Shown in pieces: positions 1-5,998 of a stretch of DNA of 7,218 nucleotides. The notes under the pieces were generated by a model that was not told the origin of the DNA, made no database searches, and worked only from the letters and a program-made list of their open reading frames with translations. A program made the translations under genes and the position numbers. Within the stretch, counting starts at the first letter, position 1; every line of letters begins with the position of its first letter. Source of the DNA: Candidatus Woesearchaeota archaeon (GTDB taxonomy: Archaea; Nanobdellota; Nanobdellia; Woesearchaeales; ARS49); the NCBI GenBank assembly GCA_019323555.1, contig JAHWHC010000036.1, positions 1 through 7,218 on the forward strand, in the 5' to 3' direction.

Positions 1-1983
1 TATTCCTTGGTAATGTGTTACATCTAAGTATGCTTTTGTGACATCTTTTTTTGCAGAAGCTTGGTTTACATGATTTCCTAAGACTGTTCGTGCTGCTGCA
101 TTGACAATGTGTGTTGCTGTGTGGTGTTGTGTCAATTGTTTTCTTCTTTTGCGGTCTATTTTTCCATCTACAGAAGCCCCTTCCTTGAATTTTGGTTTTT
201 CTTCAAGAACATGAACCACATGTACATCCTGTTTAAACACATCAATTACATTCACGCCTGCTATTGTTCCTGTGTCATGCAGCTGCCCGCCTGATACAGG
301 GTAAAAGCATGTTTTATCAAGAACAACATTGTTGCCTAAGACTTTCAGTACTTTTGCTTTAAAGTCTACTTGTTCCCAGTCATCAAAGTATGTGCATTGT
401 GTCTCTGGAATATCTCCTATGTTCACTTTTTCTTCGCGTTCTGTTGTTGTTGCTTGCTCTTTTTGTTCATGTTTTTTAGCAACTAGTGCATAGAAGTTTT
501 CAGGAACCTTGATTTTCTTCCCTAATTTTTCAGCTTCATCTCTGATTAGCTCAGGCGAAATGCCATTGCTGTCATATAATTCAATTAATTCGTCAGTATC
601 AATTTTCTTTTCAAGAACTCTTTTGACTATTTCTTGTGTTTTTTTCTTTGTTGCTGCATATTTCTCTTTCTCAACAAAAATAATCTTTTTTATTCCTTCT
701 AGATTCTCGCTTAGTTCTGGGAATAATGGTTTCAGATACTCTGCATGCCATTTGCATACTTCAGCCACTTCAATATCCCATTTTTGTTTGTCTATGAATC
801 CAAAGCATCTTCGTAATATGACTCTAAGATTGTACATGCCTCCTACATTGCTTGGCAAGGCGCCATCAGTAAGCGCAACAAGTAATGCTCTTGAGTGTTC
901 TGCTATTGCGTATAGAGCTACTATTGGCAGGACTTTTTTCTTTAATTCCTCTGTTTTCATCCCTAGTTTTTTTGCAACATCTTGCCATGCTTTTTCAATG
1001 TCAGGTGCTTCCTGGACATTTAGGTAAGGTGATAGTGGGACGAATTTTTTCATGAATTCAGAATCAATCTCTACTTTTGTTTTTTTCTTGAGTTTCTCTA
1101 TTACTGTGGGGAATGTTGCGTCATATGCTGTTGGCAGTCCTTGTGTGAACCATGCTGCTCTTTCATGCCCTTGCCCCATATCAAGCACTTTGATCTTTAA
1201 CTCATCTTGTCCTTCTGGTGTGTTTTCATACTGCATGTAGACTTGATTGCTAACTTCCAAGCCTCTTGAAAAGAACTCTACACAGGGTCCGAAGTTTCCT
1301 CCGCCAGCCCAGGCATCTTCGTGTACAGTTAATTCTGTAAGCGGTATTCCCATTCCTTCCTGCAGCCAGGTCAGGTGGTCTTTTAGGTATTTGTTTGGGT
1401 CATACTCTTTTGGAGCTACGAATGCGTGTTCTCCTAGCATCACAAATCCCACAAAGTGGCCTGTTATGCCTACATTGTCTATATCACTAAAACGCAAGCA
1501 AAACTGTGGTATTACCAGCGGGTTTGCAGGTGGTTCGACTTCCCCAGATACTACAAATGGCTGGAATGCTGCTATAGATGCTATTGTGAATTCAGTAGTG
1601 GGATTCCATCTTGCAACTACAGGGTATCTTTTTACAGGTGTATACCCTAGTTTTTTGTGGATTTTGGTGTATTCTTTCCATACTTGGATATAATCTAGTT
1701 TTTTAGTGGCAGGTGAATCACCGATAAACCTGAATCCTCCTGAGCAGGCTGGTTCTCCGCATATTTTCTGGTCTTTGTTGACTGTCCAGAATTGCTGCCC
1801 GCATTTGCACTTCTTCCTTGCAAAGCCCATTGCTTTAAGTGTCTTTACAGGGTAATATCTCTCAAAATCTTTTGTGCACTCTGCCTTGAACCACTTTTTT
1901 AGTTCATCATCTGATGTAAAGTATTTTTTGGCAGAGCATTTCTCCTTGCAGAAGCTCTCTGTGGTCTTTTTCTCTTTGTGCAT
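1..1983 (-). CDS. alaS: Alanyl-tRNA synthetase, archaeal type (3' end cut by window)
   Basis: Charges tRNA-Ala with alanine in the cytoplasm and clears mischarged tRNA through its editing domain. Reading the minus strand from ATG 1983 gives 661 uninterrupted codons to the window edge. Archaeal AlaRS is usually around 900 residues, so the rest of the editing region and the C-terminal oligomerisation (C-Ala) domain lie outside. Seen in order: an archaeal-type N-terminal cysteine cluster (C59, C61, C75, C80) probably binding zinc; class II catalytic core with a motif-2-like VARWNPTTEF (123-132), the archaeal AWAGGGNFGPC segment (224-234) and a motif-3-like GQGHERAAW (270-278); then a tRNA-recognition helical region; a YPVSGGQLHDTG segment (561-572) opening the editing domain; and the editing metal-site motif HHTATH (620-625). 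No earlier in-frame start is needed: a TATA box sits about 27 nt upstream, so the mRNA is probably leaderless. Identification is secure. Confidence 0.97.
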   Translation of the reverse strand, partial: MHKEKKTTESFCKEKCSAKKYFTSDDELKKWFKAECTKDFERYYPVKTLKAMGFARKKCKCGQQFWTVNKDQKICGEPACSGGFRFIGDSPATKKLDYIQVWKEYTKIHKKLGYTPVKRYPVVARWNPTTEFTIASIAAFQPFVVSGEVEPPANPLVIPQFCLRFSDIDNVGITGHFVGFVMLGEHAFVAPKEYDPNKYLKDHLTWLQEGMGIPLTELTVHEDAWAGGGNFGPCVEFFSRGLEVSNQVYMQYENTPEGQDELKIKVLDMGQGHERAAWFTQGLPTAYDATFPTVIEKLKKKTKVEIDSEFMKKFVPLSPYLNVQEAPDIEKAWQDVAKKLGMKTEELKKKVLPIVALYAIAEHSRALLVALTDGALPSNVGGMYNLRVILRRCFGFIDKQKWDIEVAEVCKWHAEYLKPLFPELSENLEGIKKIIFVEKEKYAATKKKTQEIVKRVLEKKIDTDELIELYDSNGISPELIRDEAEKLGKKIKVPENFYALVAKKHEQKEQATTTEREEKVNIGDIPETQCTYFDDWEQVDFKAKVLKVLGNNVVLDKTCFYPVSGGQLHDTGTIAGVNVIDVFKQDVHVVHVLEEKPKFKEGASVDGKIDRKRRKQLTQHHTATHIVNAAARTVLGNHVNQASAKKDVTKAYLDVTHYQGI

Positions 1984-2006
1984 ATCTTGAGAATTATGGC
2001 TATCTG

Positions 2007-2015
2007 TATATAAAA
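2007..2015 (-). promoter_or_regulatory. TATA box of alaS (leaderless promoter)
   Basis: Read on the minus strand this is TTTTATATA, close to the archaeal TATA consensus, with an A/T-rich stretch just upstream that could act as BRE. Its centre lies about 27 nt before the alaS ATG at 1983. Since archaeal transcription starts roughly 25-27 nt downstream of the TATA centre, the predicted mRNA 5' end is at or within a few bases of the start codon. No Shine-Dalgarno-like purine run precedes the ATG, which fits a leaderless message. The start site is inferred, not measured. Confidence 0.75.
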
Positions 2016-2029
2016 TTTATTAAAAATTA

Positions 2030-2054
2030 GAGAAAAAAGGTAATAAAAAAGAAA
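2030..2054 (-). terminator. T-tract terminator of the surface-protein gene
   Basis: Directly after the stop codon of the surface-protein gene, the minus strand reads as T-runs (TTTCTTTTTT, then TTTTTTCTC) broken by a short ATTACC. There is no strong hairpin, and archaeal polymerase needs only T-tracts to terminate. Together with the separate TATA box just downstream, this argues that alaS and the surface gene are independent transcription units. Confidence 0.6.
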
Positions 2055-3044
2055 TTAATAATCTTCTTGGCTGTTCTTGCCAAGTCTTGTGAAGCCAATA
2101 ACTAGTCCGATTATCACTAGCAATACAACAAGTACCAATAAGAGAATCTCTAGTGCTTTCCTTATTTTTGCTGTGTTGCTTGTCTGGACTGTTTGTGCAG
2201 TTGTTTCGCCTTCTGCTGTTGGGCCGTTTTCTGAGATTATTAGCTCAACAGTTTCTTTTTGAGGCACTATGCAGCTTGAGTCTTGTTCAAAGTTAACGTA
2301 GACTCTCTCTGTTAGCTTGTAGTGGCCCTCTCCATATTCAACTGTCACTTCTACAGGATGCAGTCCGTCTGTTCCGCATTTTGGCATTCTCAAGTAGATT
2401 TCTTCTGTTTCTTTTTCGTCAAAAGCCTCTATTTCGTTGATATAGGTTGTTGCTGCTAGGTCAAAGTCAGGGATGTTTAGTTTTACTTTTACATCTTCCT
2501 GTGTCTTTTCTCCGTTGTTTTCTATCCTTACTGAGGTCATCAAGGCTTGTCCGCCTGTGACTTTTGTTTCAGGGTAGAATACTATATCTTCGATCTTTAG
2601 GCTGTTTCTAGGAACATCTAGTGTGATTGGGTATCTTCCGATTGTTTCAGCATCGTTCCTATCCATTGCCAGGACTCTTAGCAGATATTTGTCTGTGTCA
2701 AATTCATCTGAGAATTCAATCTCAAATTCGAATTTTCTGACTTCTCCTGCTTCCATGCTGAATGGGCCTTTGTGGTCCTCTGCTCTGTCAGTTAGTGAAT
2801 ATTCAAAGCCAGACACAAACACTTTAATTTCCATGTCATCAATGTCTTCTTGTGCTTCGATTAGAACATCAACATCATATTTCTGGTTTTTTTCTACATC
2901 CAGTCTTGTTACTTGGTCTTGTGTTAGCTCAACCTCGTCAAGCTGTACTTCGTTTAGTGTTATTGGTAGTGCGCTAGCTGTTGCAGCTAATGCAATTATT
3001 GCCACTAAACAAAAACACAATATTGCTGAAATTTTTGCTTTCAT
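2055..3044 (-). CDS. Secreted, C-terminally membrane-anchored surface protein with Ig-like beta domains
   Basis: A 329-residue protein with a Sec signal peptide (residues 1 to about 25, hydrophobic core ILCFCLVAIIALA, likely cleavage after the ASA before L26). Two beta-rich segments follow: about 26-146, and about 147-255, which has the IENNG-type turn seen in CARDB/Ig-like adhesion modules. Next come a Thr/Glu-rich stalk (about 259-296), one hydrophobic helix (about 297-319) and a short polar tail. The ectodomain is strongly acidic and has only two cysteines (C223, C258), which could form a disulphide. This architecture predicts an extracellular module on a stalk fixed in the membrane. Proteins of this build in Woesearchaeota-like genomes are often labelled putative S-layer proteins, but I see no specific S-layer signature. 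Start ATG 3044 is supported by the signal peptide and an upstream G-run. It has its own promoter and terminator. Exact role unknown. Confidence 0.85.
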   Translation of the reverse strand: MKAKISAILCFCLVAIIALAATASALPITLNEVQLDEVELTQDQVTRLDVEKNQKYDVDVLIEAQEDIDDMEIKVFVSGFEYSLTDRAEDHKGPFSMEAGEVRKFEFEIEFSDEFDTDKYLLRVLAMDRNDAETIGRYPITLDVPRNSLKIEDIVFYPETKVTGGQALMTSVRIENNGEKTQEDVKVKLNIPDFDLAATTYINEIEAFDEKETEEIYLRMPKCGTDGLHPVEVTVEYGEGHYKLTERVYVNFEQDSSCIVPQKETVELIISENGPTAEGETTAQTVQTSNTAKIRKALEILLLVLVVLLVIIGLVIGFTRLGKNSQEDY

Positions 3045-3053
3045 TGTTTAAAT

Positions 3054-3059
3054 CCCCCC
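3054..3059 (-). promoter_or_regulatory. G6 ribosome binding site of the surface-protein gene
   Basis: On the minus strand six consecutive G residues lie 9 nt before ATG 3044. They can pair with the CCUCCU of the archaeal 16S 3' end using two G-U wobbles. A similar G6 run serves the gene at 4960. It supports the chosen start and shows that this gene, unlike alaS and infB, has a leader of roughly 35-40 nt. Confidence 0.6.
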
Positions 3060-3100
3060 AATCAATGCAAAATGATCGTTGTTACCACTCATAAAGAGGT

Positions 3101-3118
3101 AAATATATTTAAAGCTTT
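3101..3118 (-). promoter_or_regulatory. TATA box and BRE of the surface-protein gene
   Basis: The minus strand reads CGAAAGC followed by TTTAAATATATTT. The first part fits a purine-rich BRE for TFB and the second a TATA box for TBP. The predicted start is about 25-27 nt downstream, near 3082, leaving a leader that includes the G6 ribosome binding site. It lies back to back with the infB promoter in the divergent region. Confidence 0.7.
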
Positions 3119-3138
3119 CGGTCCTGTTAGCATTAGGG

Positions 3139-3150
3139 GGTGGCAACACC
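3139..3150. repeat. Short inverted repeat between the divergent promoters
   Basis: GGTG and CACC form a perfect 4-bp inverted repeat around a central GCAA. It sits about 15 bp upstream of the infB TATA box and about 20 bp beyond the TATA/BRE of the divergent surface gene, so it should not be in either mRNA. It could be an operator half-site pair, but a repeat this short also arises by chance. Confidence 0.25.
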
Positions 3151-3160
3151 TGAATTTAGG

Positions 3161-3174
3161 CAAAGTTTTTTATA
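3161..3174 (+). promoter_or_regulatory. TATA box and BRE of the infB operon
   Basis: CAAAG (BRE-like) runs into TTTTTTATAC (TATA element). The predicted start lies about 25-27 nt downstream, near 3195-3198, giving a leader of only about 10 nt before ATG 3207. No Shine-Dalgarno run precedes that ATG, so the first gene of the operon is probably translated from a very short leader. Confidence 0.7.
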
Positions 3175-3206
3175 CGGTCGGAAAACTAGAAATTCTGTGA
3201 TGAAGA

Positions 3207-4958
3207 ATGATAAGACAGCCGATTGTGGCCATCATGGGTCACGTGGATCATGGAAAGACTCTTTTGTTGGATAAGATTAGGGGTACGGCTGTCGCTGCTA
3301 AAGAGCATGGTGGGATAACTCAGGCGATTGGTGCATCTATTATTCCTATGGATACCATCAAGAAAGTGTGTGGTCCTCTATTAGGTTCTCTGAAAGTCAC
3401 TATTCCTGGTTTGCTCTTCGTGGATACGCCGGGCCACGCTGCTTTCAATAGCCTCAGAAAAAGAGGTGGAAACTTGGCGGATATTGCTATTCTTGTTGTT
3501 GATGTTAATGAAGGTTTTAAGCCGCAGACTATTGAGTCTATAGAGATACTGAAGGCTTTCAAGACTCCTTTCATAATCGCAGCTAATAAGATTGACTTGA
3601 TTTCTGGATGGCGCAAGGAGAAAGGAGCAGCCATATTAAAGAAGATTTCAGAGCAGAATGATTCTGTTCAGCAGGAATTAGACAAAAGAATATACGAGAT
3701 TGTCGGAAAAGTCTATGAATTCGGATTAGAGGCAGAGCGTTTTGACAGGGTTGATGATTACACTAAGCAGATTGCGATTGTTCCTACCTCTGCAGTCACT
3801 GGTGATGGTGTTGCAGAATTATTGATGGTTATTACTGGTCTTGCTCAGAAGTTTCTTGAGCAGAAATTAGAAGTGGACATTAAGGGTGCTGCACAGGGCA
3901 CTGTTCTTGAGGTTAAGGAAGAGAAAGGTCTTGGCAAGACAATGGACACGATCATATACAATGGTTCTCTTAAGGTCGGAGACACAATCGTCGTGGGTGG
4001 AATGGCAGGCCCTATAGCTGCCAAGGTTAAAGCCTTGTTTCTTCCGGCTCCATTGGCAGAGATGCGAGAAAAGCGAACCAAGTTCAAGTCAGTTAAAGAG
4101 GTTCATGCTGCTAATGGCGTCAAGATTGTTGCTCCTGGTACAGAGGATGTTGTCTCTGGCATGCCTATGAAGGGTGCAGGAGATGACGTGGAAAAGACTA
4201 AAGAAGCAGTACAGAGCGAGGTTAAGGAAGTTTTGACAGAGGCTACTGCTAAAGAAGGTATTCTTATCAAGGCAGATAGTCTTGGATCACTAGAAGCATT
4301 AGCGGTTTTGCTTAAAGAGAAGGATATTCCTATACAGAAAGCTTCTGTTGGGCTCATAACAAAAAGAGATCTCTCAGATGCAGAGGCTAATTATGAAAAA
4401 GATCCTTTAAGGGCAGTGATTCTTGGTTTTAATATTCCTGCGCCAGAGTCTGTTCCAGAGCAGGTAAAGGTCATCACGCATCCTGTTATCTATAAGGTTA
4501 TTGAGGATTATGAAGCCTGGCTTGAAAAGACCAAGAAAGATATGGAGCTTGCTGCAATGGGCTTGCTCACAAAGCCCTGCAAGATTAAGTTGCTGAAAGG
4601 TTATGTTTTCAGGCAGAATAATCCTGCTGTTGTTGGTGTTGAGGTTGTTCAAGGAACTTTGACAAATAATATTCAGTTGATGAATCCAGATGGAAAAATC
4701 CTCACTTCATTAAAGGGTATTCAGCAGGAGCAGAAGAATATTGAGTCTGCTGAGAGAGGAAAGCAGGTTGCAGTCTCTTTGCCAGATGTGACTGTCGGCC
4801 GCCAGATAAAAGAAGGTGATACATTATATTCATTTATCTCTGAAGAGGATTTCAAGAATTTCAAGCAGTATAAGCAGTATCTTACAGATGAGGAAAAGGA
4901 TCTGTTGAAGGAGATCGCAGAGATAATGCGTAGAAAAAGTCCGGTGTGGGGGGTTTAG
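3207..4958 (+). CDS. infB: Translation initiation factor aIF5B (IF2-like GTPase)
   Basis: Ribosome-bound GTPase that promotes ribosomal subunit joining and places initiator Met-tRNA, acting with aIF1A. At 583 residues it has the usual archaeal size. The G domain (about 1-215) shows G1 GHVDHGKT (11-18), switch I GGITQAIGA (35-43) with the conserved Thr, G3 DTPGH (73-77), G4 NKID (127-130) and G5 SAV (195-197). It is followed by beta-barrel domain II (from about 225, GTVLEVKEEKG), domain III (about 345-450) and a C-terminal barrel with helices ending KSPVWGV, as in aIF5B. No intein interrupts the G motifs, although archaeal aIF5B genes sometimes carry one. A TGA two codons upstream in frame fixes the start at 3207. 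It leads a four-gene operon and its stop is 1 nt before the next ATG. Confidence 0.97.
   Translation: MIRQPIVAIMGHVDHGKTLLLDKIRGTAVAAKEHGGITQAIGASIIPMDTIKKVCGPLLGSLKVTIPGLLFVDTPGHAAFNSLRKRGGNLADIAILVVDVNEGFKPQTIESIEILKAFKTPFIIAANKIDLISGWRKEKGAAILKKISEQNDSVQQELDKRIYEIVGKVYEFGLEAERFDRVDDYTKQIAIVPTSAVTGDGVAELLMVITGLAQKFLEQKLEVDIKGAAQGTVLEVKEEKGLGKTMDTIIYNGSLKVGDTIVVGGMAGPIAAKVKALFLPAPLAEMREKRTKFKSVKEVHAANGVKIVAPGTEDVVSGMPMKGAGDDVEKTKEAVQSEVKEVLTEATAKEGILIKADSLGSLEALAVLLKEKDIPIQKASVGLITKRDLSDAEANYEKDPLRAVILGFNIPAPESVPEQVKVITHPVIYKVIEDYEAWLEKTKKDMELAAMGLLTKPCKIKLLKGYVFRQNNPAVVGVEVVQGTLTNNIQLMNPDGKILTSLKGIQQEQKNIESAERGKQVAVSLPDVTVGRQIKEGDTLYSFISEEDFKNFKQYKQYLTDEEKDLLKEIAEIMRRKSPVWGV
4948..4953 (+). 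promoter_or_regulatory. G6 ribosome binding site inside the infB 3' end
   Basis: Six consecutive G residues in the last codons of infB lie 6 nt before ATG 4960. The run can pair with the 16S CCUCCU end with wobbles, so ribosomes finishing infB could restart directly on the next gene. Confidence 0.6.
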
Positions 4959-4959
4959 A

Positions 4960-5592
4960 ATGGAGAAGAAGTATAGGATATCTATTGAAGGCGAGGGTCC
5001 TGCGGAGTTAGAGGGCCATGTTTTTGGTTATGATAAAGTGCATGAATTGTTTTTTGATGTTGCTGAGGATAAAGTTACTGCTACTTTTGATCAAAAGCAC
5101 CAAAAGAGCACATTGATGGGAAGGATATGTGATTTTGTTCAGGCATATGTGCGGGATAGGAAATATAATGCAATGGCAGAGGAGCATAATGTAAAAGTTG
5201 CTGCTGGAGATAAAGAGGGTGAGCAACTAAAACTGCGCACGCTTGCTGACGAGTTTATTGAAATACGCAGCGGATATCGCGCATCTGTTACAGAGCTTAT
5301 CTGGTTCAACTTGTGTTCAAGCACGGCAATGGTTGCTGCCTGCATGCAGGAGGTTGCTCCTGATTTGAATTTCTCTTTTACATATCTGTTGAGCAGAGAT
5401 TCCTCAAAAAATCCTCTTTGGCGCGGCAATTACCGGTTTGTTGTTGGCCAGGAAGATTTGAAAAATGATTTTAATCTGGATGTTGAAAATGTTGGTGTTT
5501 TTCCAATAAATATTGAAGAGGCAATTGATCTTGAAAAAATCCCTAAAGATTCTGTCAAGCAAGGACAAGAAACTCCTGCTGGCACTGATTAA
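4960..5592 (+). CDS. Uncharacterised 210-aa protein in the infB operon
   Basis: I do not recognise this family. It is a soluble, acidic protein with no signal peptide and no clear membrane helix. The N-terminus (1-50) looks beta-rich (RISIEGEGPAELEGHVFG, then alternating hydrophobic residues). The middle (about 50-105) is helical and charged, and about 108-135 is a more hydrophobic helix (TELIWFNLC, TAMVAACMQEV). Residues about 136-185 are mixed beta with aromatic residues (LWRGNYRFVV), and the last 25 residues form a polar tail that shares DNA with the next gene in another frame. Three cysteines (C57, C119, C128) form no obvious metal site. The 1-nt gap after infB and the G6 run make the start secure and suggest coupled translation. 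The context suggests a translation or ribosome-related job, but that is inference only. Confidence 0.85.
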   Translation: MEKKYRISIEGEGPAELEGHVFGYDKVHELFFDVAEDKVTATFDQKHQKSTLMGRICDFVQAYVRDRKYNAMAEEHNVKVAAGDKEGEQLKLRTLADEFIEIRSGYRASVTELIWFNLCSSTAMVAACMQEVAPDLNFSFTYLLSRDSSKNPLWRGNYRFVVGQEDLKNDFNLDVENVGVFPINIEEAIDLEKIPKDSVKQGQETPAGTD

Positions 5593-5998
5593 GAAGCAGT
5601 GGGATGCTGATTTTAAGTCAGAGCTTGCTTTTTTTAGGAATGAGAAGGATAAGATATATGCTGTTCATAAGGATATCTCTAAGATTGATCTTTCTGGTGC
5701 AAGGATTAACACTGTTGGCATGTATTTTGGCGAGGAAAAAAAAGGTGAATTAAGATTGAGTATTGAGGGTTCTCAAGTGATTGGCCCTATTGCAAAGAAA
5801 AATGTTGTAGAGCTGGAAAAGGAAGAGGTTCTTGAGTGGCTGCGGGGTGTTGATCTGCATAAAGATGGTGATTGGTCTGGTTTTGTTCTTGTCAAGCACA
5901 AGGATGATTTCATGGGCACAGGAAAATACACGCAGGACAAAAGAATTCTTAATTTTGTTCCTAAGGCTAGGAGATTGATTTTAGGAGAGCTGCCATGA
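5531..5998 (+). CDS. Stand-alone PUA-like RNA-binding protein (RsmF C-terminal / NOL1-NOP2-associated family)
   Basis: A small protein (155 aa from this start) resembling the PUA-like module at the C-terminus of the rRNA methyltransferase RsmF, known in archaea as stand-alone proteins (COG3270-type, 'NOL1/NOP2/fmu family ribosome biogenesis protein'). Recognisable pieces are the N-terminal LKILSSKDKKLLLALIKKQWD helix, the central IGPIAKKNVVEL segment, WSGFVLVKHKDDFMGTGK, and the closing basic NFVPKARRL. Likely role: binding rRNA or tRNA during maturation; no catalytic domain is present. No ATG occurs in frame until far inside. I choose TTG 5531 because GAGG (5518-5521) lies 9 nt upstream; TTG 5525 and TTG 5513 are alternatives. 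The gene overlaps the previous one by about 62 nt in another frame, and its stop overlaps the next start (ATGA). Family assignment is from memory of motifs. Confidence 0.8.
   Translation: MKKSLKILSSKDKKLLLALIKKQWDADFKSELAFFRNEKDKIYAVHKDISKIDLSGARINTVGMYFGEEKKGELRLSIEGSQVIGPIAKKNVVELEKEEVLEWLRGVDLHKDGDWSGFVLVKHKDDFMGTGKYTQDKRILNFVPKARRLILGELP
5984..5989 (+). promoter_or_regulatory. Ribosome binding site GGAGAG of the PP-loop ATPase gene
   Basis: GGAGAG lies 5 nt before ATG 5995 and within the last codons of the PUA-like gene. It decides for 5995 over the second in-frame ATG at 6004, which would leave the site 14 nt away. Confidence 0.65.

Noticed and set aside
509..1693. Plus-strand open frames opposite alaS (for example 509-1027 and 1247-1693)
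   Set aside because: They are antisense to a certain alaS reading frame, have serine/phenylalanine-rich composition typical of reversed coding sequence, and lack promoters or ribosome binding sites.
2623..3051. Plus-strand open frame opposite the surface-protein gene
   Set aside because: A serine/threonine-rich shadow of the minus-strand gene. The signal peptide, stalk, membrane helix and promoter all support the minus strand.
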